64,000 bases of DNA from NCBI RefSeq assembly GCF_023701945.1, contig NZ_JABAEF010000022.1:1-64000 (forward strand), written 5' to 3'. Both the position numbers and the translations under genes were made by a program. This DNA is from Rhizobium sp. CG5. Its GTDB lineage: Bacteria; Pseudomonadota; Alphaproteobacteria; Rhizobiales; Rhizobiaceae. Below are positions 43,045 to 51,145 of the stretch, in pieces (the first letter of the stretch is position 1; each line of letters begins with the position of its first letter). The notes under the pieces are model-generated. The model did no database searches and was not told the DNA's origin. It worked only from the letters and a program-made list of their open reading frames with translations.

Positions 43045-45282
43045 ATGACGATTTCCAATTCCCGCCCCATCACTCCCGATCTGATTGCCAGCCATGGCCT
43101 GAAGCCGGACGAGTATCAGCGCATTCTGGACCTGATCGGCCGCGAGCCGACATTTACGGAATTGGGCATCTTTTCCGCCATGTGGAACGAGCATTGTTCC
43201 TACAAGTCCTCCAAGCGCTGGCTGCGCACCCTGCCGACCACCGGCGTCCGGGTCATCCAGGGGCCCGGCGAAAATGCCGGCGTGGTGGATATCGACGATG
43301 GCGATGTCGTTGTGTTCAAGATGGAGAGCCACAACCACCCGTCCTATATCGAACCCTATCAGGGGGCTGCGACCGGGGTCGGCGGCATTCTGCGCGACGT
43401 CTTCACCATGGGTGCCCGGCCGATTGCCGCGATGAATGCCCTGCGCTTCGGGGCGCCGGACCATGCCAAGACCCGCCATCTGGTGTCGGGCGTGGTCGCC
43501 GGCGTCGGCGGCTACGGCAATTCCTTCGGCGTGCCGACGGTCGGCGGCGAAGTGGAATTCGATGAACGCTATAACGGCAATATCCTGGTCAATGCCTTTG
43601 CGGCGGGCCTTGCCAAGTCGGACGGCATTTTTCTGTCGGAAGCCAAGGGCGTCGGCCTGCCGGTCGTCTATCTCGGTGCCAAGACCGGCCGCGACGGCGT
43701 CGGCGGCGCGACCATGGCGTCGGCCGAATTCGACGAATCGATCGAGGAAAAGCGCCCGACTGTTCAGGTCGGCGACCCCTTCACCGAAAAGTGCCTGCTG
43801 GAAGCCTGCCTTGAGCTGATGCAGACCGGCGCGGTCATTGCCATCCAGGACATGGGGGCTGCCGGTCTTACCTGTTCGGCGGTCGAAATGGGCGCCAAGG
43901 GCGATCTCGGCATTGAACTCGATCTCGACACCGTGCCGGTGCGCGAAGACCGCATGACGGCCTATGAGATGATGCTGTCGGAAAGCCAGGAGCGCATGCT
44001 CATGGTTCTCGAGCCCTCCAAGGAAGAGGTCGCCAAGGCGATCTTCGTCAAATGGGGGTTGGACTTCGCCATCGTCGGCAAGACCACCGACGATCTGCGC
44101 TTCCGCGTCCTGCACCAGGGCGAGGAAGTCGCCAATCTGCCGATCAAGGACCTGGGCGACCAGGCACCGGAATATGACCGGCCGTGGCGCGAGCCCGCCA
44201 AGCGCGCGCCCCTGCCCGCCAATCTGGTGGCCGAACCGGCCGACTACGGCCAGGCGCTGATGACGCTGGTCGGCTCGCCGAACCAGTCGAGCCGCCGCTG
44301 GGTCTACGAGCAATATGACACGCTGATCCAGGGCAATTCGCTGCAGCTGCCGGGCGGCGATGCCGGCGTGGTGCGCGTCGAGACCCATCCGAAAAAGGCG
44401 CTGGCCTTCTCGTCGGACGTGACGCCGCGCTATGTCGAGGCCGATCCGTTCGAAGGCGGCAAGCAGGCCGTGGCCGAATGCTGGCGCAATATCACGGCGA
44501 CCGGCGCCGAGCCGCTGGCGGCCACCGACAACCTCAATTTCGGCAATCCGGAAAAGCCTGAAATCATGGGCCAGCTGGTCAAGGCGATCGAGGGCATCGG
44601 CGAGGCCTGCCGGGCGCTCGACTTCCCGATCGTTTCCGGCAATGTGTCGCTCTACAACGAGACCAATGGCGTGGCCATCCTGCCGACCCCGACCATTGCC
44701 GGCGTCGGCTTACTTCCCGACTGGAGCCGCATGGCGAAGATCGGCACGGCCAAGGACGGTGACCATCTTCTGATGATCGGCGTCGATGGCTCGCATCTGG
44801 GTTCCTCGGTCTACCTGCGCGACGTCGTCGGCGTGGTCGACGGTCCGGCACCCGAGGTCGACCTGCATGCCGAACGCCGCAATGGCGACTTCGTGCGCTC
44901 GGCGATCCGCAACGGCCAGGTGACCGCCTGCCACGACATTTCCAGCGGCGGCCTTGCCATTACCCTTGCCGAAATGGCGATGGCTTCGGACAAGGGAATG
45001 AGCATCGATCTGTCGGAAGGCCGCGGCATGAGCCATGCCCTGCTGTTCGGTGAGGACCAGGCCCGTTACGTGCTGGCCGTACCGTCCGAGCTTGCCAATT
45101 TCATCTGCGCCAATGCCGAAGGCTCGGGCGTTCCGTTCCGCCGGCTCGGCACGGTGGGCGGCACGGCCCTTTCGGTCGACGGCCTCTTTGCCCTGCCGAT
45201 TGAGCAATTGCGCCGGGCCCATGAATCGTGGTTCCCTGATTTCATGGATGGCGAGACCAACCAGCTCGCCGCTGCAGAGTAA
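43045..45282 (+). CDS. purL: FGAM synthase large subunit PurL
   Basis: 745 residues, the short PurL that needs PurS and PurQ. ATP-dependent FGAM synthesis. Motifs: IFSAMWNEHCSYKSSK, QGAATGVGGILRDVF, GGYGNSFGVPTVGGEVEF and the C-terminal CHDISSGGLAITLAEM. ATG at 43045 gives the conserved MTISNSRPITPDLIASHGL start; one at 43027 is also in frame. BolA follows by 23 bases, so purL-bolA-(small gene)-grxD read as one group. Confidence 0.97.
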   Translation: MTISNSRPITPDLIASHGLKPDEYQRILDLIGREPTFTELGIFSAMWNEHCSYKSSKRWLRTLPTTGVRVIQGPGENAGVVDIDDGDVVVFKMESHNHPSYIEPYQGAATGVGGILRDVFTMGARPIAAMNALRFGAPDHAKTRHLVSGVVAGVGGYGNSFGVPTVGGEVEFDERYNGNILVNAFAAGLAKSDGIFLSEAKGVGLPVVYLGAKTGRDGVGGATMASAEFDESIEEKRPTVQVGDPFTEKCLLEACLELMQTGAVIAIQDMGAAGLTCSAVEMGAKGDLGIELDLDTVPVREDRMTAYEMMLSESQERMLMVLEPSKEEVAKAIFVKWGLDFAIVGKTTDDLRFRVLHQGEEVANLPIKDLGDQAPEYDRPWREPAKRAPLPANLVAEPADYGQALMTLVGSPNQSSRRWVYEQYDTLIQGNSLQLPGGDAGVVRVETHPKKALAFSSDVTPRYVEADPFEGGKQAVAECWRNITATGAEPLAATDNLNFGNPEKPEIMGQLVKAIEGIGEACRALDFPIVSGNVSLYNETNGVAILPTPTIAGVGLLPDWSRMAKIGTAKDGDHLLMIGVDGSHLGSSVYLRDVVGVVDGPAPEVDLHAERRNGDFVRSAIRNGQVTACHDISSGGLAITLAEMAMASDKGMSIDLSEGRGMSHALLFGEDQARYVLAVPSELANFICANAEGSGVPFRRLGTVGGTALSVDGLFALPIEQLRRAHESWFPDFMDGETNQLAAAE

Positions 45283-45305
45283 GACGAAGAACAAGGAGCT
45301 TGCCC

Positions 45306-45545
45306 ATGGCCATGAATCCCGGCGACATCGAAGACATGATCAAGGCAGGCATTCCCGGCGCCAAGGTGGTCATCCGTGACCTGGCCGGCGACGGCGACCA
45401 TTATGCGGCCGAAGTCGTGGCCGAAGCCTTCCGCGGCAAGACCCGCGTTCAGCAACACCAGATGGTCTATGACGCCCTCAAGGGCAATATGGGCGGCGTG
45501 CTGCATGCGCTCGCCCTGCAGACCTCCATTCCTCCCGAGCTTTGA
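45306..45545 (+). CDS. BolA-family protein
   Basis: 79 residues. Fold is the KH-like BolA domain with PGAKVVIRDLAGDGDHYAAEVVAEAFRGKTRVQQHQMVY; the conserved His in QQHQMVY is a possible cluster ligand with GrxD. BolA-monothiol glutaredoxin pairs share a [2Fe-2S] cluster and act in iron sensing or cluster transfer. GrxD lies 370 bases downstream with one small gene between. GAACAAGGAG before the ATG is a good ribosome site. Confidence 0.92.
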   Translation: MAMNPGDIEDMIKAGIPGAKVVIRDLAGDGDHYAAEVVAEAFRGKTRVQQHQMVYDALKGNMGGVLHALALQTSIPPEL

Positions 45546-45567
45546 CAGTCACAACAGGCACACGACC

Positions 45568-45762
45568 ATGGCGAATATTATCGGTACGTTTTTCAGCTCG
45601 CTGGTGAAGTCCATTTCAGAGGAGCTGTCCCAGTCGAAGCGACGGCAGCCCCGGGTCGATGCCCCGACGATCGCTGCCAAGAAGAAGCTGGCGGCAGAAA
45701 AGGAACTGGCGCGCAGCAAGCGGGCCCGCAACGCCCGCCGCGTCACCCGGAAGAGCCGCTAA
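45568..45762 (+). CDS. Small basic protein between bolA and grxD
   Basis: 64 residues. N-terminal ANIIGTFFSSLVKSISEEL is amphipathic; the C-terminal half is very basic (AAKKKLAAEKELARSKRARN, then RRVTRKSR). No domain recognised. It may bind nucleic acid or membrane. It starts 22 bases after the bolA stop. The reading frame is clean but short, and codon use looks similar to neighbours, so I accept it with moderate confidence. Confidence 0.6.
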   Translation: MANIIGTFFSSLVKSISEELSQSKRRQPRVDAPTIAAKKKLAAEKELARSKRARNARRVTRKSR

Positions 45763-45911
45763 GGCCCCGTTCACCGGTCCAGGCATGATCATGGCGGACC
45801 GGCAGAAACGCTTTCGTTTCAATTCGGGCTGGAATTTGTCGCGTCGCATGCTATCTAGAGAACAGATTTCAAGCAGCGGATCTTGACCCCGCATGTGAAA
45901 GGAACAGACCT

Positions 45912-46247
45912 ATGAGCGGAATTCACGACCTCATCGACAATGAAGTGAAAAGCAACGATGTCGTTCTTTTCATGAAGGGCACGCCGCAGTTTCCGCAATG
46001 TGGCTTCTCCGGCCAAGTCGTGCAGATTCTCGACTATCTCGGCGTCGACTACAAGGGCGTCAATGTGCTGGCAGATGCGGAAATCCGCCAGGGCATCAAG
46101 GATTATTCGAACTGGCCGACCATTCCGCAGCTCTATGTCAAGGGCGAGTTTGTCGGCGGCTGCGACATTATCCGGGAAATGTTCCAGGCGGGTGAGCTGC
46201 AGGGCCACCTTCAGGAACAGGGCATCAGCGTTCGCGGCGCGGCATAA
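45912..46247 (+). CDS. grxD: Monothiol glutaredoxin, Grx4 type
   Basis: 111 residues. The CGFS active site (C30) is intact; KGTPQFPQCGFSGQVVQIL, WPTIPQLYVKGEFVGGCDI and the terminal EMFQAGELQ motifs match. It carries a [2Fe-2S] cluster with glutathione and delivers it to targets, often with BolA. GAAAGGAACAGACC precedes the ATG. It complements the suf operon elsewhere in this window. A pair of hairpins follows the gene. Confidence 0.95.
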   Translation: MSGIHDLIDNEVKSNDVVLFMKGTPQFPQCGFSGQVVQILDYLGVDYKGVNVLADAEIRQGIKDYSNWPTIPQLYVKGEFVGGCDIIREMFQAGELQGHLQEQGISVRGAA

Positions 46248-46307
46248 GCTCTCGCCACGCCCCTTTGTTTGAAGGGGCCGAACCACATCGGTTTCATTGC
46301 ATATGGG

Positions 46308-46334
46308 GCGTTGCGTCAAGCAACGCCTTATTTC
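46308..46334 (+). terminator. Hairpin between grxD and the MFS gene (terminator or attenuator)
   Basis: GGCGTTGC-GTCAA-GCAACGCC (46308-46328) is an 8-bp stem followed by TTATTT. A second smaller hairpin (CCCCTT/AAGGGG) lies at 46261-46276. It could terminate grxD or attenuate the drug-exporter gene 20 bases further on. Confidence 0.55.
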
Positions 46335-46353
46335 CGTTTCAGGATCCAATTTT

Positions 46354-47601
46354 ATGACAAATCCGTCACAAACGGCCCCTGCCGCCTTGAAAGGCATGGG
46401 CAAAGTCGAATTCATTGCCATGATGGCCCTTCTGATGGCGCTGAATGCCCTGGCCATCGACATCATGCTGCCGGGCCTGCAAGAGATCGGCCAGTCGCTG
46501 AACGTGATGAACGAGAACCACCGGCAATATGTGGTGACTGCCTATCTGATCGGCTTCGGCGTCGCGCAGCTGTTCTACGGGCCGATCGCCGACCGCTTCG
46601 GTCGCCGCAATCCGATGCTCTTCGGCCTTGGCATCTATGTCCTCTCATCGCTGGCCGTGATTTTCGTGCCGTCGTTTGCCGGCCTTCTGGTATTGCGTTT
46701 CGTGCAGGGCATCGGTTCGGCGGCAACGCGCGTCATCACCGTCTCGATCGTGCGCGACGTCTACGGCGGCCGGCAGATGGCCGAGGTCATGTCGCTGATC
46801 ATGATGGTGTTCATGGTCGTGCCGGTCATTGCGCCGGGCACGGGCCAGGTGGTGATGCTGCTCGGCCACTGGCACCTGATCTTCATCTTCATGGCGATTG
46901 CCGCCTTGGTGGTTGGCTTGTGGATGTATCTGCGCCTGCCGGAAACCCTGTCTCCGGCCGATACCAGACCGTTCACGGTGACGTCGATCCTGGCCGGGTT
47001 CAAGATCGTGCTGACCAACCGCATGGCGCTTTGCTACACGATTGCCAGCACCTTCATCTTCGGCGCGCTGTTCGGCTTCATCAATTCCGCCCAGCAGGTC
47101 TATGTCGGCATCTACCAGCTCGGGGTTTGGTTCCCGGTCGCCTTTGCCGCCGTCGCCCTGTTCATGGCGCTGTCGTCCTTCGTCAACTCCAAGCTGGTCG
47201 GGCGTATCGGCATGCGGCGCCTGTCGCATGCCTCGCTGCTCGGTTTCATCGGCATCACCTTCGTATGGTTTCTCGGCCAGTATTTCGGGCCGCAGCCGAT
47301 GCCGTTTGCGATCTTCATCACGCTGTTTTCGCTCGCCATGTTCCAGTTCGGCTGGATCGGCTCGAACTTCAACTCGCTGGCCATGGAGCCGCTCGGCCAT
47401 GTGGCCGGCACGGCCTCGTCGGTGCTGGGGTTCATGGGCACGGTCGGCGGATCGCTGATCGGCGCGATGATCGGCCAGGCCTATGACGGAACGGCCCTAC
47501 CGATGGTCACCGGCTATTTCGTCGTGTCGCTGATCGGATTGATCTTCGTGCTGATCGGCGAAAAAGGCCGGCTGTTCCAGGCCCAGAACGCGCCGCGCTG
47601 A
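46354..47601 (+). CDS. Bcr/CflA-type multidrug MFS transporter
   Basis: 415 residues with twelve predicted membrane helices. MLPGLQEIGQSL (about 38), YGPIADRFGRRNPMLFG (motif A, about 72-88) and LRFVQGIGSAATRV fit the Bcr/CflA subfamily exporting drugs or small metabolites. ATG at 46354 with AGGA upstream. Ends before a strong bidirectional terminator. Confidence 0.92.
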   Translation: MTNPSQTAPAALKGMGKVEFIAMMALLMALNALAIDIMLPGLQEIGQSLNVMNENHRQYVVTAYLIGFGVAQLFYGPIADRFGRRNPMLFGLGIYVLSSLAVIFVPSFAGLLVLRFVQGIGSAATRVITVSIVRDVYGGRQMAEVMSLIMMVFMVVPVIAPGTGQVVMLLGHWHLIFIFMAIAALVVGLWMYLRLPETLSPADTRPFTVTSILAGFKIVLTNRMALCYTIASTFIFGALFGFINSAQQVYVGIYQLGVWFPVAFAAVALFMALSSFVNSKLVGRIGMRRLSHASLLGFIGITFVWFLGQYFGPQPMPFAIFITLFSLAMFQFGWIGSNFNSLAMEPLGHVAGTASSVLGFMGTVGGSLIGAMIGQAYDGTALPMVTGYFVVSLIGLIFVLIGEKGRLFQAQNAPR

Positions 47602-47620
47602 AGAGCCACAGCAGACACAA

Positions 47621-47648
47621 AAAGGCCCGGAGCGATCCGGGCCTTTTT
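47621..47648. terminator. Bidirectional terminator between the MFS and inositol phosphatase genes
   Basis: AAAGGCCCGG (47621-47630), six-base loop, CCGGGCCTTT (47637-47646), flanked by A-run upstream and T-run downstream. Works for both convergent genes. Confidence 0.9.
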
Positions 47649-47650
47649 CG

Positions 47651-48472
47651 TTAGACAGTAAAGATCTTGTCGCGCAGTTCCTGCCAGGCGTCCTCGTCGG
47701 CGGCAATCAGCAGCCCGCCTGATGTGTGATGCGGCAGATAGGGCGATCCGTCGAAGCGGGCGGCATGGGCGCCGGCCTCCTGCACCATCAGCGTGCCGGC
47801 CAGGTGATCCCAGGGCATCAGCTTGTTGTACATGGCAAAGTCCATATGGCCCTGGCACAGGATGCGGTATTCGTGGGCGGCACAGCGATAGCTGGTGAAC
47901 AGCCGGACGTCGGCAAGATTGGACAGGATTCGCCGGCGGGTGTCGATGTCGAAGAAGCCGGTATTGGCGATGCCGATCATCTGCGCCAGCGGCTGCGACG
48001 GGCGCATGAACATCTGCTCCTGGGAACCGTCCGGCTTGCACAGCCAGGCGCCGGAGCCCTTTTCGGCGATCGCCCAGTCGTTGCCGAGCGGATCGAAGAT
48101 GATGCCGGCCACCGTCTCGCCGGCTTTGACCACGCTCATCATCACCCCGAAAAGCGGCAGGCCGGCGGCGAAATTGAAGGTGCCGTCGATGGGATCGACG
48201 ATCACGGCAAGCTCGGCATCGGCAATCTTGTCAAGGATGGACGGGTCGGCGGCCACGGCCTCCTCGCCGATGAACACGGCATCGGGCAGGATCTCGGCAA
48301 CGCGGGCGCGGATCAGCCGTTCGGCTGCCTCGTCCGCCTCGGTGACGACATCGATCGCCTCGGACTTCATCCGCACATCGCCATCGCCGAGATTGCGGAA
48401 GCGCGGCATGATCTCGGTATAGGCTGCCTCCTGCAGCAGATTGGCAAGGGCAGCAATATCGAGTTCGGCCAT
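47651..48472 (-). CDS. Inositol-monophosphatase-family protein, copy 2
   Basis: 273 residues, Mg-dependent phosphatase fold. Metal-binding motifs: IGEEAVAAD (about 68-76), DPIDGTFNF (about 97-105) and WDHLAGTLMVQEAGA (about 221-235). The substrate may be inositol phosphate, fructose-1,6-bisphosphate, histidinol phosphate or PAP; CysQ-like enzymes look similar. It lies downstream of a similar gene (48515-49339) with 42 bases between. The pair arose by tandem duplication. Confidence 0.88.
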   Translation of the reverse strand: MAELDIAALANLLQEAAYTEIMPRFRNLGDGDVRMKSEAIDVVTEADEAAERLIRARVAEILPDAVFIGEEAVAADPSILDKIADAELAVIVDPIDGTFNFAAGLPLFGVMMSVVKAGETVAGIIFDPLGNDWAIAEKGSGAWLCKPDGSQEQMFMRPSQPLAQMIGIANTGFFDIDTRRRILSNLADVRLFTSYRCAAHEYRILCQGHMDFAMYNKLMPWDHLAGTLMVQEAGAHAARFDGSPYLPHHTSGGLLIAADEDAWQELRDKIFTV

Positions 48473-48514
48473 AACAGTTCCTTTCAGTGATTTTGCATAT
48501 CTGTGTGAGGCGGC

Positions 48515-49339
48515 TCAGGCGAGAACCACGTCCTTCAAGACCATGTCCCAGCTGTCGCGATCCGGTGCCGACAGAATGCCGCCGGAGAGATCGCCCGGCA
48601 GATAGGGGCTGCCGTCGAAACGCGCCGTATAGCCGCCGGCCTCGGCATGGATCAGGACGCCGGCCAGATGATCCCAGGGCATCAGTTTATAGTGGCCGAT
48701 GAAATGCACCTTGCCGGTGGCCACCAGCCAATATTCATAGGCCGAGCAATTAAACGCAAAGGCCATCTTGGCCTTGGTCAGGTTGCCGGCGATGCGGCGC
48801 TTTTCGTCGCCCTTCAATTCGTTGATGGAGATCGTTCCGACCATGGACGAGAGATCGCAGCCGGCGGCCACCTTCAAGGACGTGCGCTCGCCATTGGCGC
48901 GCAGGAAATGCGCACCTGCACCGCGCGATGCCACCAGGGTATCGCCCAGCACCGATTCATGGATGATGCCCGCCACCGTCTCGCCGCGCACCACGACCGC
49001 GAGATTGGTACCGTAGAGCGGCAGGCCGGCCTGAAAATTGAAGGTTCCATCGACCGGATCGATCACGAAAGCCAGGTCCGCATCCCTCAGGGCGCCGATC
49101 ATGCCCGGATTGACTTCGCAAGCCTCCTCGCCCACCACCAGAGCGCCGGGCCAACGGGCCAGAAACGCCTCCGTCATCTGCTTTTCCGACAGAAGATCGG
49201 CCTCCGTCACCAGATCGATCGACGATTTTTTCTGGGCGATATCGGCATGACCGAGCCGGCGAAAGCGGGGCGCGATCTGGCTTGCGGCGGCGTCCTTGAC
49301 GATCTGCAGGACGGCGTCGATATCATGGTCATGAAACAC
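48515..49339 (-). CDS. Inositol-monophosphatase-family protein, copy 1
   Basis: 274 residues, a tandem paralogue of the next gene. Motifs GEEACEVNPG, DPVDGTFNFQAGLPLYG and MPWDHLAGVLIHAEAGGY give the metal-binding site. Start MFHDHDIDAVLQIVKDAAASQIAPRF resembles the second copy's MAELDIAALANLLQEAAYTEIMPRF, so the duplication covers the entire gene. Different substrate specificity is probable. Begins 53 bases after ttcA ends. Confidence 0.88.
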   Translation of the reverse strand: MFHDHDIDAVLQIVKDAAASQIAPRFRRLGHADIAQKKSSIDLVTEADLLSEKQMTEAFLARWPGALVVGEEACEVNPGMIGALRDADLAFVIDPVDGTFNFQAGLPLYGTNLAVVVRGETVAGIIHESVLGDTLVASRGAGAHFLRANGERTSLKVAAGCDLSSMVGTISINELKGDEKRRIAGNLTKAKMAFAFNCSAYEYWLVATGKVHFIGHYKLMPWDHLAGVLIHAEAGGYTARFDGSPYLPGDLSGGILSAPDRDSWDMVLKDVVLA

Positions 49340-49392
49340 GGAAAAACTCTCTCAAGGCTGGTGAAAACTCAAAAATCTCGCATGCGCCTGGC

Positions 49393-50277
49393 TCAAGAAG
49401 GCTTCGTGACAGTCAGGCCCGAAAAGTCGAAAAGTTTCGGATCGAGCAGATGGGACGGATTGACGTGGCCGAGCGCCCGCAGCATGGCATCCTTGCGGCC
49501 CGGCATCTTCGCTTCTATACCGGCCAGCATCTCCTTCATCAGATTGCGCTGCAGGCCGTCCTGGGAGCCGCAGAGGTCGCAAGGGATGATCGGGAACTGC
49601 ATGGCGGCGGCGAATTTCGCCATGTCATCCTCGGCGGCATAGGCAAGCGGCCGCAGCACCAACATGTCGCCCTCGTCGTTCATCAGCTTGGCCGGCATGG
49701 CGGCGAGACGCCCACCATGGAAGAAGTTCATGAAGAAGGTTTCCAGAATGTCTTCGCGGTGATGGCCGAGCACCAGGGCGTCGCAGCCCTCCTCGCGGGC
49801 GATGCGATAGAGATTGCCGCGCCGCAGCCGCGAACAGAGCGCGCAATAGGTGGCACCCTCCGGCACTTTTTCCTTCACGATCGAATAGGTGTCGCGATAT
49901 TCGATGCGATGCGCGACGCCGATCGATTTCAGATAGTCCGGCAGGACATGTTTCGGGAAGTTCGGCTGGCCCTGGTCGAGATTGCAGGCAATCAGTTCGA
50001 CCGGCAGCAGGCCCCGCCATTTGAGATCGAGCAGCAGCGCCAGAAGGCCGTAGCTGTCCTTGCCGCCCGACACACCGATCAGCCAGCGACGCTGGTCCTT
50101 CAGCATGTCGAAATCGCCGATCGCTTGGCGGACCTGACGCAGCAGGCGCTTGCGCAGCTTGTTGAACGAAACGGAGCTTTGGGCCGCCGCAAACAGCGGA
50201 TGGCGCAGCGCGTCGTCGGCGCCGTCGTCTGCAAGCTCGGCGGTGGTATCCTGAACCGCGCGCATATCCATTGGCAA
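49393..50277 (-). CDS. ttcA: tRNA 2-thiocytidine synthetase TtcA
   Basis: 294 residues. The ATP-pyrophosphatase P-loop is SGGKDS (70-75); the CALC pair is C145/C148 and the CDLC cysteine pair C233/C236, which bind a [4Fe-4S] cluster needed for thiolation of cytidine 32 in tRNA. So it is a client of the suf system upstream in this window. It is followed by the two phosphatase genes. ATG at 50277 has a Met-rich start (MPMDMRAV), and the exact start could be 50271 or 50265. Confidence 0.95.
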   Translation of the reverse strand: MPMDMRAVQDTTAELADDGADDALRHPLFAAAQSSVSFNKLRKRLLRQVRQAIGDFDMLKDQRRWLIGVSGGKDSYGLLALLLDLKWRGLLPVELIACNLDQGQPNFPKHVLPDYLKSIGVAHRIEYRDTYSIVKEKVPEGATYCALCSRLRRGNLYRIAREEGCDALVLGHHREDILETFFMNFFHGGRLAAMPAKLMNDEGDMLVLRPLAYAAEDDMAKFAAAMQFPIIPCDLCGSQDGLQRNLMKEMLAGIEAKMPGRKDAMLRALGHVNPSHLLDPKLFDFSGLTVTKPS

Positions 50278-50296
50278 GCCTCTCGACGGTTAAACC

Positions 50297-51145
50297 CTAT
50301 GCGGCGTCGCGTGCCCGCAGGGCCATGCTGTCCCGGCCCATCAGCTCCGCAAATTCCACCGCACGGGCGGCGACCAGCGGATCGCGGGCGCGCAGCAGGT
50401 CATCGCCATGGCCGGGATGGCACATGACGACCATGCCATGCTGCCCCCGCTCTTTAAGGAAGTTCATCAGAGGAGGAAAGGCCTGAGGCTGCAACCAGTC
50501 GTAAAAACCTGCGAGCGGCCCCTTAACCGGATAACCGGCGGCCCGCATCTGACGGTCAAACCCCAGAGCAATGACGGCAACGATGGCCACCTTGGCCCGC
50601 AGCCTGACATTTGGCGCCCATGCGAGGCTGGGGGCGCCGCGCAGCCAGGGCAAGGGGCCGAGTGATTGCAGATGGCTTTTGCGGGCCAGCAGCCAGCGGC
50701 GCACGACCGGCAGGAAATGCACATGCTGATGACCGTCGATATAGGCCGGGCCATGGCCCATGGCTGAGACGAAGGCGGATAGCTGGGCATCCAGCTCGGC
50801 ATGGATGGCACCCTCCTCGCCCTGCCCGCCATAGGCTGCCAGCAAGCGCTGCTTGAGCGCCGGCATGGCGACTTTGTCAGGCGCTGCGCTCAGCGGTCGA
50901 AAATCGGTCAGGGTCAAATGCAGGCCGATGCAGGTGCGGTCCGACGGCGCCAGCTCCAGCAGTTTTGCCGCCTCCCCCGGCCATTCCGCAAACAGCGTCA
51001 TGCAGCCGGTTCCGGTCAGCTTTCCGGCGACCAGCAATTCGCGGATGGCGCGGCTGACGCCCGGCGACAGGCCGTAATCATCGGCGACCAGAACGAAGCG
51101 CCGGTCAGGCGTGCCGTCCGGCAGCCGCCGGCCGTCAAGGCTCAT
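50297..51145 (-). CDS. ChbG/YdjC-family carbohydrate deacetylase
   Basis: 282 residues. The YdjC-like fold has the metal site: VADDYGLSPGVSRAIREL (about 20-37), with D and H ligands; IDGHQHVHFLP (about 137-147) and MVVMCHPGHGDD near the C-terminus. The family includes chitooligosaccharide deacetylase ChbG and hopanoid HpnK. Its stop is upstream of ttcA and its start overlaps the glycosyltransferase by 4 nt (ATGA), so a shared glycolipid or polysaccharide role is plausible. Confidence 0.88.
   Translation of the reverse strand: MSLDGRRLPDGTPDRRFVLVADDYGLSPGVSRAIRELLVAGKLTGTGCMTLFAEWPGEAAKLLELAPSDRTCIGLHLTLTDFRPLSAAPDKVAMPALKQRLLAAYGGQGEEGAIHAELDAQLSAFVSAMGHGPAYIDGHQHVHFLPVVRRWLLARKSHLQSLGPLPWLRGAPSLAWAPNVRLRAKVAIVAVIALGFDRQMRAAGYPVKGPLAGFYDWLQPQAFPPLMNFLKERGQHGMVVMCHPGHGDDLLRARDPLVAARAVEFAELMGRDSMALRARDAA

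Noticed and set aside
46269..47486. A second frame on the plus strand within the efflux gene
   Set aside because: Alternative frame of the MFS gene, Arg/Cys-rich and without helices.
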